A stretch of DNA of 64,000 bases from Ottelia alismoides (taxonomy: Eukaryota; Streptophyta; Magnoliopsida; Alismatales; Hydrocharitaceae), in NCBI GenBank assembly GCA_037367405.1, contig JAZKJV010000384.1, positions 372,001 through 436,000 of the forward strand, in the 5' to 3' direction. The position numbers and the translations under genes were made by a program. The notes under the pieces were generated by a model. The model was not told where the DNA came from. It worked only from the letters and a program-made list of their open reading frames with translations, and searched no databases. Below, one piece after another: positions 46,151 through 57,115 of this stretch. How positions within the stretch are numbered: the stretch's first letter is position 1; each line of letters begins with the position of its first letter.

Positions 46151-46575
46151 TAGAGATGATGACGAATATGAATATATTTGTATCCGATTTGTTATCTTAT
46201 TCTTGGTATACATATTTTGACATTCATAATGTATATATCACTTTGATATTAGTCAATATTCGCATTCACATTCTTATATCCGTTTTAGTACATAAATATG
46301 ATCATAAATTTATTTGTTATTGTGTATAGCTGTATTTTATCGTTGCATACTCTATTGTTGATGTGATTGTTATGAAATGGATATATTTTTATATATGTTG
46401 TTTATGCAAATCATCCTAAACATATATATTTTAGATAATCTATTAAATATTTATGTTATTATTCGTACTCATTTATAAGGATATGGTAACATACTATCCG
46501 AATTTTGTATTTTAAAATTGATAAGGATATGATTATCCATATATTCATATATGTATCTGGCCATTTTCATCCCTA
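46151..46575. mobile_element. hAT-type MITE, GAATACGAAT family (copy 3)
   Basis: Right end CATTTTCATCCCTA matches copy 2; left end TAGAGATGATGACG is decayed. Flanks AATAGGAT and ATTAGGAC agree at 6 of 8. Interior has the same GAATATGAATATATTTGTATCCG-type repeats as copies 1 and 2, in pieces. Non-coding. Confidence 0.6.
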
Positions 46576-46716
46576 ATTAGGACATATTCATTAGTAAAAG
46601 GCTTTCGCAATTCCTCCACAAGTCAGGGAATACTGCCTAACTGTTTCACCACTTTCCCAAACGGTGTCGATCCTTTGTGAAAAAAAATATTTTCTTACAG
46701 TGACTTAAGCCCCAAA

Positions 46717-47104
46717 TTTACATCACGACCGAGTCATGTTGTATCATATTATTTTAAGAAATTGTTACTCCACGAATCTTGAAAATTTGTTAAAATTACC
46801 TCTATGATCTTTTGCACAACGTAATTACCACATTGACCCTGTAAATTACCCCAAGAACCCATGTGGATTTCTAGTTTAACCACAAAGTTCAAGGGGTAAG
46901 AATTAACAAGTTTACATCACGACCGAGTCATGTTGTATCATATTATTTTAAGAAATTGTTACTCCACGAATCTTGAAAATTTGTTAAAATTACCTCTATG
47001 ATCTTTTGCACAACGTAATTACCACATTGACCATGTAAATTACCCCAAGAACCCATGTGGATTTCTAGTTTAACCACAAAGTTCAAGGGGTAAGAATTAA
47101 CAAG
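46717..47104. repeat. 194-bp tandem duplication
   Basis: Two adjacent copies, 46,717-46,910 and 46,911-47,104, differing at a single visible base (C at 46,839, A at 47,033). Very recent duplication; no gene in it. Confidence 0.93.
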
Positions 47105-47366
47105 TTTAGAGGACGATGGGTGAATACGTTGTTTCAAAAGTAAGGAAGGTGTACATAGTTTATAGGATTGGGTAAAAATCCGTAATTTTAATCATCTCCA
47201 TATTCAATAATCATAATAAAATCAGAGATCAGAAACAACCGTTCGATCCATACATCTCGGATCCGTAGAAATCAAACAATACGAACAATAAATCCTAATC
47301 AAAAAATTAGATTGAGATTGTGAAAAAAGTTAAAGGGGTTGTTAGCTAAAAACGAATAGAAAACAA

Positions 47367-47439
47367 CGCGCCAGGTAGGGGTCGAACCTACGACTTTCTG
47401 CTTAGGAAACAGACGCTCTATCCACTGAGCTACAGGCGC
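47367..47439 (-). tRNA. tRNA-Arg(CCU)
   Basis: 73-nt cloverleaf, anticodon CCT in loop TTCCTAA, complete anticodon stem (TCTGT / GCAGA, closing pair U-G), A and B boxes intact, discriminator G. AAAA on the plus strand just left gives a Pol III T-tract terminator. It decodes AGG. Identical to the copy at 20,595 except for one base. Confidence 0.96.
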
Positions 47440-47954
47440 TTGAATGAAAGAATTAGTTGATTTTTTGATTACATTACTTTAACAGATTTACTTTAAAAAT
47501 ATAGAGATACATGTGTTATTGTAAAAAAGGTATGTGCATAATTCTAATTGTAGAATATCACTAAGGCATAAGTGTATAAAATCCTTAATTAATAACTGAT
47601 TTATCATCCAATACCAAAAATGGTAGAGGGTGAAAAGCAATAATCATAAAACTGTGAATTTAAAGATGTAATCTTGATATCAAATAAAATACATGTGAAA
47701 TGGTTAGTCTTCGCCTTAGAAAGCGATAAAACTATTATCATTTTAGTCATGTTCACGTGAATCTTCTATCCTTGTTGCAATTCATGCTTCAGCCCTACAT
47801 GGTTAGGAATATGGAAATGGAATGAATGGAAAAGTATAAATGGTAATGAAAATTTCGGTTATAAATAATATTGCAAAAAGATCACACTTCGCTATCGGTC
47901 TTTGCTCTCTTCTATCCTATGTATATATGTATATGAAAATCAAATAGGTATCAG

Positions 47955-48593
47955 TAGGGGTGTCTATCGAGTTCAACGAGTCGAGTTGGCCTCAACTCGG
48001 ACTCGAACTCGATAAGAAATCTAAGGCTCGAACTCGGGCTCGATAAGGATCGAGCCCTGGATCACCAACTCGAGCTCGAACTCGTCGAGGTCGAGTTGAC
48101 TCACGAGCCTCTTATCGAGCCACGAGTTTCTGAGCTGGCTCACGAGCCTCAAAATGAGCTAGCTCATGAGCCTCTTATCGATTCATGAGTTTCTGAGCTG
48201 GCTCATGAGCCTCAAAATGAGCAGGCTCATGAGCCTCTTAATGAGTCATTGTTTCATTTTATACATTAAATTATGCAAATGACATTTGTAATTTTGATTT
48301 TGTATACTCTTTTCTGTAGCTTTTTGGGCAAGAAATATGTTACCTCTATTTTATATCAAACTCAATGTGGAAGTTTTGGTATATATGTTTTTAATTTTTT
48401 TTATTAAGAGGGAAAACGAGTTATCGAGTCGAGTTTCCGAGTTGAACAATGCCCAACTCGGACTCGACTCGATAAGCTAACGAGCCATAAAACCCAACTC
48501 GAGCTCGATTAAGGTTTCGAGTCCGGCTCGCGAGCCCTTAACGAGCCGAGCCCAAGTTGAACTCATCGAGTTCGAGCTTTCCTGACAACCCTA
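47955..48593. mobile_element. hAT-type element, ACTCGAGCTCG family
   Basis: 639 bp with perfect 8-bp TSD GGTATCAG (47,947-47,954 and 48,594-48,601). Terminal inverted repeats TAGGGGTGTC / TAGGGTTGTC (right end reversed). Interior has dense CTCGAACTCG, GAGCCTCTTATCGAG and similar motifs in both orientations. No transposase. Confidence 0.85.
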
Positions 48594-49329
48594 GGTATCA
48601 GTGAGCCGCCATATGGATAATAACCAATCATTAGTTGTTTCCTTTCAGTCTCACGCAATTAGAAGTAAAAAAATTGGGTTCTTTCTTTTTCCAATTGATG
48701 TACATGTAAATAGATACATTGGGAGAGTGTGCTATATAATCTTAAATAATATTAATGGAAAAGTTATTGAATGCTTCCTTCATGGCATTCCCAATGCAAT
48801 ATGTTTATGAATGTTAAATATTATAATTTAATAGCATTATTATTGTGTAACAAAATCGATAAATAGGAGGATCTAATGATCTGGAATCTAGATTATGGCA
48901 TACCAAGAGAGCATGAGTAGAGGAGGAGGAGGAGGGGAAAAAAGTATAACGGAAGAAGATTTATGACGAAGAAGGAAGAATGATAATAAAAATAAATGAA
49001 TAAAGATTCATTTTTTTGAAAAAGTATAACTATAATATATTTTTACAAATATTCAAATGATGATAATAAATAATACGGTGATATGTGATAAGTAAGGATT
49101 ATACTTATTCTGTTGATTTGAAGATAAAGAAGGGAAAAGTATTAGACACATAGATGATGGATGTTGTAATCACGATATGACTGTTTATTTTGGGATAATT
49201 TATACCGAGACAAAACCTACATATCTCGTAAATATTCACTTTTCTCAAGACAAAGATCACTTGTCCGTGGACAAAATCCACTTATCTCAAAATAAGGTCT
49301 ATTTATGTGGAGAATGATTTGTAAATATG

Positions 49330-49535
49330 TATATATATACACATATATGTATTTATCGATCTTTTAATGAATCGAACCTGAGTGAACCTATGATTTTTAG
49401 ATTCGATTTGTTTATTTAATCGATCCTAAACTTGTGTTCAAGTTTACTTCATTTATTTCCGAACTGAATCCGAATCGAACTTTTAACGAGTTGAACATGA
49501 GCGAGTATCAAACTTGAGAACTTTCTGACACCCTT
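49330..49535. mobile_element. Fragment of the ACTCGAGCTCG-type hAT family
   Basis: Diverged AATCGAACC/GAACTTTTAACGAGTTGAAC motifs ending CTTTCTGACACCCTTA, the same right end as the element at 48,593. The left end was not found. Confidence 0.4.
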
Positions 49536-49544
49536 AATAGAAAC

Positions 49545-50039
49545 AATTCATATGGCTCTTATACCAAAGAAATCGAATGTTGTTTCTCCCTAAGATTTCA
49601 GGCCGATTAGTCTCACCATCACCATTATCTCTCCATATCAATGTGCCTTCACTAGTTGGCGGAAATCTGATTAACAATGTGGTTGTAACCTCCGAGATGA
49701 CCATAGTATGAAATCTAAGAAAATAAAGGTTAAATGTATTGCTACGAAATTTGATATGGAGAAAGCTTTCGTCCATATGGAATGACGGTTTATTATGGAT
49801 ACTTAAGACAACTGCATATCCCTACAAAGTTCATTAATATGGTTAGTTCATGCATTACCACATGTACCTTGAGTTTGTTCATCAATGGTACACCCACGCA
49901 TAAAATGATCTCAAAGCAGTGCCTGCGACAATGGCAAGACTCATGGATCGAGGCCTCTATATGTGCTCCATATCAGGATACAAACATCCAATGGTGCATT
50001 AAGGTAGTTTGTCATATTATGTTATTATCTACGCGATGA
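49545..50039 (+). pseudogene. LINE reverse transcriptase remnant
   Basis: Plus-strand blocks of a plant L1-type reverse transcriptase: IPKKSNVVSP followed by DFRPISL; KFDMEKAF; then LRQLHIPTKFINMVSSCITT and FINGTPT in 49,782-50,039. Stops and frame changes separate them. The downstream FADD region is not intact. Non-functional. Confidence 0.8.
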
Positions 50040-50080
50040 TAAAATAGAAATCAATCCGAGTTCAAGGATAACAGAATACC

Positions 50081-50378
50081 TGATGCCATTGCTTGTTGGC
50101 GAGATGTTGGCGTAAATCGACCCACGAAGGAGCCTCGGATCTTCCTCACGAATGTGTCTCTCTCGCTCTCTCTTGTCATTGGAAAACAATAGAGAAAGAA
50201 CATACGTCGTTTGGGGACCTTTGGCCTTATTTTATTTGGCAATACAACCAAACGGTTGCCAATTCACCTTCCCCTTCTGTCCATCATAAAGAGATTTTAT
50301 TCTCTAATTAACGACAATCAAAGGTGCACTGATGGTAATTTTAATGTCCATATTAATGGGATTTTTCAAATCCCAACA
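50081..50378 (-). mobile_element. 3' LTR of a Copia element (left edge uncertain)
   Basis: In minus sense a purine tract CCAGTGGAGAT leads into TGTTGGGATTTGAAAAATCC at 50,378, the usual polypurine-tract/LTR junction. It lies downstream of the Copia pol remnant at 50,769-51,706 on the same strand. The end at 50,081 (..GGCATCA) is a guess from the TG/CA rule. Confidence 0.45.
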
Positions 50379-50768
50379 ATCTCCACTGGACATTAATAGT
50401 GATCATATAATATGCATACTTTATGAGCTCAAAAATTATTGCCATCGATCGAGATATAACTGAACAATCTTGTCCATTAGTTATGATAACATGAGACCAA
50501 GGAGGTATTCATCGTATTGAGCATGATTAAACCCATCAATGGTCATCAATATTAACACAACTAAATGACATAGATCAATGCCAAATAAATGAATAAATTT
50601 GGATCTATATCAAAAGTTGCATTTATAGTGAATTGTCCATATTCTTAATGGAGACTCTTTAGTGAGAGAACGAGGAATAAACACCAAATACTTTATTCTG
50701 CGCAGAAATTATTGAACTTTAAATGTTTCAGAACTGTAAGGGGCTGAGCAAAATAATACAAACTCCCA

Positions 50769-51706
50769 CTAGAAGTGTATGCCTTTACTTGATACAACAC
50801 CCATACGAATCATATGTTCATGAAATATATTGGGTGTCACTGCTTTGGTTAGCGGATCCGCCACCATGAAATTTGTCCCACTATGCTCTATGGAAATATG
50901 TCCACTTTGTACTCTCTCTTTCACAACCAAAAACTTTATGTCAATATGCTTTGACTTGGTTGAGCTTCTGTTGCTGTTATAATAGAGCACTGTTGAATTG
51001 TTGTCACAAAATAACTACAATGATTACTGGGTGCTGCTTACAATACGCACCTCGTTGACAAAATTCTTCAGCCATATTCCATGATTCGATGTCTCATAAC
51101 ATACTATGAATTCAACCGTCATAGTGGATGATGCTACAATTATTTGTTTAGCACTCCTCCATGATACGACTCCTCTAGCCAATAAGAATACATAGTCCGA
51201 AGTGGATCTTCTACTATCTTGGTATCCAGCAAAATCAGAGTCGGAATATTCAATGATCTCCAGGATATCCGACCTTTGATATGTAAGTCTGTAGTCTTTT
51301 GTTCTCTGAAGATATCTCATGACACGTTTGGCAGCTCTCCAATGATGCATGCCTGGATTCGCCATGTATCTGCCTAGCATGCCCACAATAAATACTAGAT
51401 CCGGACGTGTGCACACTTGTGCATACATAAGACTCCCAATTGCATGTGCATAAGGGATCTTACCCATTTTCTGAATTTCAAGGTCATTCTTAGGGCATTG
51501 ATTGAGACTAAAATTTTCTCCTTTAGCAACTGGGGTATCGATTGATTGCAAAATTGCATGCTAAATCTTTGAAGCACCTTATGGATGTAGTTCTCTTGTG
51601 AAAATCCAAGCACACCTTGAGTTCAATCTTAGTGTATCTGGATTCCTAATACAAAAGAAGTATCTCCAAGATCTTTCATTTCAAAATTATTTGAAACAAA
51701 TTTCTT
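50769..51706 (-). pseudogene. Ty1/Copia reverse transcriptase/RNase H remnant
   Basis: Minus-strand fragments in order. 51,395-51,706 carries the end of the reverse transcriptase (LGFSQENYIHKVLQRF). 51,024-51,551 has IPYAHAIGSLMYAQVCTRPD, then RYMANPG and RVMRYLQ, the conserved link to RNase H, then YSDSDFAG and SRRSTSDYVF. 50,769-50,990 has RSSTKSKHIDIKF and ADPLTKA, the C-terminal end. A frameshift and stops break it. At about 51,706 the similarity stops where GC-rich sequence begins, so something inserted there. Confidence 0.88.
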
Positions 51707-52121
51707 TGTGGTAGCCCAGGCCCTCCTGGCGATGGCCGGAACCTCCTGGCGGAGGTTGCCGGATCGTCATGTGGTAGCCCAGGCCACTGTCATGGGATGA
51801 AGATGCCCTAGTAAGACCCGAGAAGGACCTGGCGGCGGAAGCTGATGGCTTTTGGTGCTTTTCAGTCGCTGTTGGGGGCCTTCATGGCCTTACGGAGGGG
51901 TGGTGGAGCCCTAGCAGACCCAAAAGCTCCTTTCGGGTGCACGTCGAGAAAGAGGTTGCAGGAGCCTTCGGCGGTGCTGCCTGGAGCTGGCTGGAGGTCT
52001 GCGCGCGGAGCGAGACCTTGCACGGGGCTGTAGCCGCTGGAGAGGGCCTGCAAGGGATGTGGAGGGACTGGGTCTGATAGTGGCAAAGAGATTTAGGTCA
52101 GAACACTGGTCTAGTACTGTT
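51707..52121 (-). mobile_element. GC-rich internal part of a small LTR element (TRIM-like)
   Basis: Lies between the interrupted Copia pol and a primer-binding-site-like sequence. The motif GGTAGCCCAGGCC is present twice (about 51,711 and 51,773). Overlapping Gly/Ala-rich frames on both strands (51,845-52,033; 51,862-52,086) are likely composition effects. The second LTR was not found at the left. Confidence 0.35.
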
Positions 52122-52133
52122 GCTATGATACCA
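52122..52133 (-). promoter_or_regulatory. Primer-binding-site-like sequence
   Basis: Minus strand TGGTATCATAGC, one base from the tRNA-Met primer site, directly after an LTR-like sequence (52,134-52,294). Confidence 0.5.
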
Positions 52134-52294
52134 TGTGGAAAAAGATGAAAGAACATAATAAGATAATTTATTCAAAAGATCTAGAAATCATTATATAAGA
52201 CGGAACCCTACAGAGCTCATAACCAGGAAAATACATAAGTACTCCCCAAAGGGCTTACAATGAAAATATGTTAAACATAAACACACCACTAACA
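52134..52294 (-). mobile_element. Short LTR (161 bp), TRIM-like, minus strand
   Basis: In minus sense starts TGTTAGTGGTGTG and ends TTTTTCCACA, with TG/CA ends and a primer-site-like sequence next to it. The length is typical of TRIM elements. It contains a possible poly(A)/TATA-like TATATAATG. Confidence 0.45.
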
Positions 52295-52458
52295 CCATCA
52301 TTTCTTAGTATTGCAACTAAACAATTGTGTGACCTATAAACTCAACAAATTGTCATAAATTAGAAGATGATAGCTGATAACTTCAAGGAGTTAACAAGAA
52401 AGGGTTAAGTTGCTTCACCTTTTTGGTCAACCTGGTGAGTTTGCACACTCCTTCAAAT

Positions 52459-52761
52459 TTACATGCTGTTTTGGGAGGTGATAGTGGCCAATTTAGGCGT
52501 TGGATTTGTTCCATGGGTCATATTTGCATTCTTTTTTTCTGGCAGACCAAATTTGATTGGATTCGACAAGATCCAGCTTCCCTCATCCTTGAGGTTATTA
52601 TGGAAGAGTGTATAACCCACTGTATATCCCTTGATATTAAACCTTAATACCTGATCACCTCTAGGTCCCAAATCAGATGCATTTGAAAGCAAAGAATACA
52701 TGTAGCGAACCCCTTTATGATGGGAAAGGTCTTGGTTGTGGTTGTTATACGTGATTTTCAA
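52459..52761 (-). other. Coding-like segment, unidentified
   Basis: 100-codon minus-strand frame with ordinary protein composition (KGYTVGYTLFHNNLKDEG, SWILSNPIKFGLPEKK). It is not simple sequence and not a shadow of a known gene. I do not recognise it. It could be an exon or a fragment of a captured gene; the plus-strand frame 52,423-52,647 over the same bases looks weaker. Confidence 0.25.
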
Positions 52762-53691
52762 GTAAATATATGAAGAAACACCAATTTTTTATTATCATAG
52801 TTAATTTGCATTCTTTCTAGGAACATAGCCTGAACAGTGTTTTGTGGCTGCTTATAAGAGTGTAAATTCTGGAAGAAATGGAAGGTTGTTATAATCATCA
52901 AAGTTGGTTTCTGGAAAGTCAATGGCGCTTCTTGCCATAGTGTTTAATAGGTGACTCCCTTCTCTTTGGACAGATTGTTCTGTTAAGTGGGTATTTCCCC
53001 GCATAGATTTGTTGTAGCAATAAGTAGGTGTGTACGGTTTATCTTTATTTAGTAGTGTGTGAAATTATTGGAGAACAAAGTAGCGGATTCTTGACAAACC
53101 TTTAAAGTGGTATGTGTGAGTCCTTAGTAAGTCGATGGCATTCTGCATTGGGGATCGTCATGATTTTTGTCACCTGCGGACTCTTTCAAGACTAAGGATC
53201 ATTTGGGTTTTCTATTAAACCATCATTAACATTGTTTTTTCCCAGTTTCACATCTTTCTACGCTTTCAAGATCTTAGAAAATTATCAGTTGGGATATGAA
53301 ACTGCAACTATGATGCCATTGCCATACCGTTCGCTTTCTTTCTGGTCGACCCTTAATACTATGTCTGTGTTTGAAGCCATTCGTAGAGAAATTCTCTCTT
53401 TATTGCACATAATTCCAAATCAGGATCGGCAAAGGAATTGCCACAGATCTGCTAGGACAGTGGATTGAGATGCAGTTGTAATTTAGCTACTTTTTGCTTT
53501 TGATGGGTCAAGTATGGTCTGGCATGTTTCTAGTCAGGGGATCAAGTTTTTTTTCCAATCATGTTTTGTTACGTCTGGAAAGGGGGATACATCAGGAACA
53601 CTTCAATGATTTCACCTAAATCTGTAGAAGTTCATTTAAAAAGCTATATTATTTTATTACAGTGTACGTCACTTACTGATGTATTTTAAAG
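52762..53691. other. Unassigned; one short coding-like frame
   Basis: A plus-strand frame at 53,232-53,468 gives an ordinary-looking peptide (YETATMMPLPYRSLSFWSTL) without recognisable domain. The rest has no coding signal. Confidence 0.25.
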
Positions 53692-53700
53692 TAAAAGAAA
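53692..53700. repeat. Left 9-bp TSD (TAAAAGAAA) of the Mutator-type element
   Basis: Identical to 57,446-57,454. 9 bp is the characteristic TSD length of Mutator-like elements. Confidence 0.93.
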
Positions 53701-53889
53701 GGGATATTTACACCCATAACCCTGAGTAATCTCGTAATTATCCCAGGAACCCTGCGCAAGCATGAATTACACCCACAACCCCGAATAATGTTTAACCCAT
53801 ACATTACATAACCCTGAGTCAACTTCCATCCATTTTACCGTTAACTATTGACGGTATCCGTTATGTATTTTATATTTATACCCTTTAAG

Positions 53890-54420
53890 TTTCTATTATT
53901 TACAAAAAAGTTCATTTATCACCTTCCTCCTCCACCTTATCCTCTTCCTCCTCCAAGCAGCACCCACCTCCTCCTCCAAGCAGCAAGCTCCTCCGACAAC
54001 CTCCTCCTCTCCCCTTCGACCTCCAAGCAACACCCACCATCCCAGGTCCCCCCGCCCCCTCGTGCCTCCGCCTGCAGCCCCCCCTCCCCTGCGCGCCTCC
54101 GCCAGCAGCCTCCCCTCCCCCGCGTGACTCCTCCCACCCCCTCCGCAGCCCCGGACGATGCCTCCCCTGCCCCCATTCCAATCGGGCCCCCCACCTCCGC
54201 CTGCCAGCTCCATACCCACCCCCCCTGCGCGCAAGCCCTAGGTCGCTCGGCCGCGAGATATGGCAGCTCGACCGCAAGATCCAGACCTGGACGCAAACTC
54301 CATACCATCAACCCACGCGCTCCCAATCGGAGCTTTGATTCCTTCTTCCACTTCCCGGAATCCCGCTCACTCTTCTACGGTGATTTTGGACCAAGGCGCA
54401 CTGCTTCGAGTCGATGAGAA
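53890..54420. repeat. C-rich segment inside the MULE
   Basis: CCTCCTCC- and CTCCGCCTGCAG-type sequence, with overlapping open frames on both strands (53,848-54,417 plus; 53,896-54,326 minus). The last 150 bp are less biased and could be a piece of captured exon, but no domain is recognised. Similar in style to 11,345-12,055. Confidence 0.6.
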
Positions 54421-54747
54421 CAATACGTAGGTGCAAGCATCACGGCAACATCGAGTCAACACTCCCTGAAGTCTAAAGAAATTTTCAATTGATTCATCAT
54501 CTGAGAAAAACGAAGCATGTGCACGTACCCCCTATGGATCGAGTCGTGTAGACCTGAACCACAGCATTTAATTTGACCGAAATATCGATGCGAGAAGCCG
54601 AACAGCAATCGCGAAGCACCTGCGTCATAGATTAATAATCACCAGAGATGTAAGCAAACCATCGACCGGAGAGACGAATTTCACATCTGAGAATTGAGCA
54701 AAGCAGAATAGATTTTCTTGCCTAATCATTCTCCTGCAAGCACCTAT

Positions 54748-56463
54748 TGTAAAACCCCAAAATAAAAGTCCCATACCGTAGAAACATAACATTTCTGGGT
54801 GGGATAAAAAGTGAGGAGGGTACTACCGAGCAACCCGGCTTAAGCATTTTGGGGGTGGTTAATCGGGTCCGTATGGGCCCGATCTCAAGAGGTTGTTAGG
54901 GCCAGTAATGCTCCATTAACGAACCGGGGACCTAAGCTCGGGACGTTACAAAATGGTATCAGAGCCTAACGCCCTCTGACAGTGGAAAGGGCTACCCGAG
55001 AGGTGGAGCCGCCCCTACAAGAGGTTGGAGGAAATGGCTACCCGGAGCGTGCAGCCGCCACTGTCACTGGGAAGAAGTGATGTGCCATGTCGCAACGAGG
55101 ACGTTGCGAATATAAGTGGGGGAGGTTGTAAAACCCCAAACAATGTCCCACACCATGGAACACAAAAAAATCCGGGTGGGATAAATAGTGAGGGGCTTAC
55201 TACCGAACAACCCGGCTTGAGCATTTTGGGGGTGGTTAATCGGGTCCGCATGGGCCTGATCCCAAGATGTTGTCAGGGTCAGTAATGCTCCATTAAGGAC
55301 CGTGGACCTAAGCTCGGGACGTTACAAAATGGTATCAGAGCCTAACGCCCTCTGACAGTGGAAAGGGCTACCCGAGAGGTGGAGCCGCCCCTACAAGAGG
55401 TTGGAGGAAATGGCTACCCGGAGCGTGCAGCCGCCACTGTCACTGGGAAGAAGTGATGTGCCATGTCGCAACGAGGACGTTGCGAATATAAGTGGGGGAG
55501 GTTGTAAAACCCCAAACAATGTCCCACACCGTGGAACACAAAAAAATCCGGGTGGGATAAATAGTGAGGGGCTCACTACCGAACAACCCGGCTTGAGCAT
55601 TTTGGGGGTGGTTAATCGGGTCCGCATGGGCCTGATCCCAAGATGTTGCCAGGGTCAGTAATGCTCCATTAACGGACCGGGGATCTAAGCCCGGGACGTT
55701 ACAAAATGGTATCAGAGCCTAACGCCCTCTGACAGTGGAAAGGGCTACCCGAGAGGTGGAGCCGCCCCTACAAGAGGTTGGAGGAAATGGCTACCCGGAG
55801 CGTGCAGCCGCCACTGTCACTGGGAAGAAGTGATGTGCCATGTCGCAACGAGGACGTTGCGAATATAAGTGGGGGAGGTTGTAAAACCCCAAACAATGTC
55901 CCACACCGTGGAACACAAAAAATTCCGGGTGGGATAAATAGTGAGGGGCTTACTACCGAACAACCCGGCTTGAGCATTTTGGGGGTGGTTAATCGGGTCC
56001 GCATGGGCCTGATCCCAAGATGTTGTCAGGGTCAGTAATGTTCCATTAACGGACCGGGGACCTAAGCCCGGGACGTTACAAAATGGTATCAGAGCCTAAC
56101 GTCCTCTGACAGTGGAAAGGGCTACCCGAGAGGTGGAGCCGCCCCTACAAGAGGTTGGAGGAAATGGCTACCCGGAGCGTGCAGCCGCCACTGTCACTGG
56201 GAAGAAGTGATGTGCCATGTCGCAACGAGGACGTTGCGAATATAAGTGAGGGAGGTTGTAACACCCCCAAAAAATTGAAAAGTCCCACACCGTGGAAAAC
56301 AGAATATCCGGGTGGGATAAATAGTGGGGAGCTTACTACTTGACAACCCGGCTTAAGCATTTTGGGGGTGGTTAATCGGGTCCGTATGGGCTCGATCTCA
56401 AGAGGTTGTTAGGGCCAGTAATGCTCCGGTAATGAACCGGGGACCTAAGCCCGGGACGTTACA
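54748..56463 (+). mobile_element. Tandem TRIM retrotransposon array: 5 LTRs, 4 internal domains
   Basis: LTRs at 54,748-54,950, 55,127-55,326, 55,503-55,703, 55,880-56,080 and 56,257-56,463 (200-207 bp, TGTAA...GTTACA). They are separated by four internal domains of exactly 176 bp, each starting with the primer site TGGTATCAGAGCC and ending in a polypurine tract AAGTGGGGGAGG. The whole array is flanked by one 5-bp TSD, CCTAT (54,743-54,747 and 56,464-56,468). The period is 376-379 bp. The 86-codon plus frames and 78-codon minus frames repeated in each unit are by-products, not genes. Confidence 0.93.
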
Positions 56464-56661
56464 CCTATAGCATCCGAACTCCTGGAAAGCCAAAGCATCG
56501 TTTCCTAAACAGGAGGTTTCCAGCTACTTTGAGGCTTCGTTGGAAGAATGCAAGCACCTATAGGAAACTTTAACAAAGAAATGGACATCGCATGGAGATT
56601 TCTATTTAGACGAGATTTGCAGTGAGCACCTAATCCAAAAAAATCATCGGTCGGAAATTAA

Positions 56662-57115
56662 GCTGCAACCACACCAGCCCTGGGAGCCCTCCCCCTGTTT
56701 CCGCCTTCAAGCTCCAGACCAACCCCTCGCACGCCAGCAAGCTGCAACCGCCCCCCGTGCCCGCAATCTTCAGACCCCCCACCCCAAGCGTACGTGGTTG
56801 ACAAGCTGCAACTAGCCTCCACACCCGCAAGCTCCAGACCTCGCCCCCGCAAGATCGAGACACCCCCCACCCCACTCGAACCTGACAAGCTGCAACCACA
56901 CCAGCCCTGGGAGCCCTCCCCCCATCTCCGACTTCAAGCTCCAGATCAGCCCCCCGCACGCCCGCAAGCTGCAACAACCCCCCGCGCCCGCAATCTCCAG
57001 ACCCCCCACTCCAAGTACGCGCGACCGACAAGCTGCAGCTGACCCCCACACCCGCAAGCTCCAGACGCCCACCCCCCGCGCGCGCACCCGACAAGATGCA
57101 GCCCCCGCGTACGGC
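56662..57115. repeat. C-rich tandem duplication, 227-bp period
   Basis: 56,662-56,888 and 56,889-57,115 share GCTGCAACCACACCAGCCCT..., GGGAGCCCTCCCCC and CCCGCAATCT blocks. Within each copy CAAGCTGCAA and CAAGCTCCAGA alternate every 50-60 bp, so there is an older, shorter repeat inside. The minus-strand Gly-rich frames are composition effects. Confidence 0.75.

Noticed and set aside
54748..54950. Cassandra-type TRIM with a 5S rRNA-like LTR
   Set aside because: TGTAA...TTACA ends and LTR size are suggestive, but I could not find the 5S internal control region in the LTR.
55025..56038. Three near-identical 86-codon plus frames and 78-codon minus frames, like a tandem gene family
   Set aside because: They run across internal-domain/LTR boundaries of the TRIM array; the repetition is that of the element.
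54748..56463. CRISPR-like regular repeat array
   Set aside because: The period is 377 bp with LTR, primer-site and polypurine landmarks and a 5-bp TSD; the DNA is plant nuclear.
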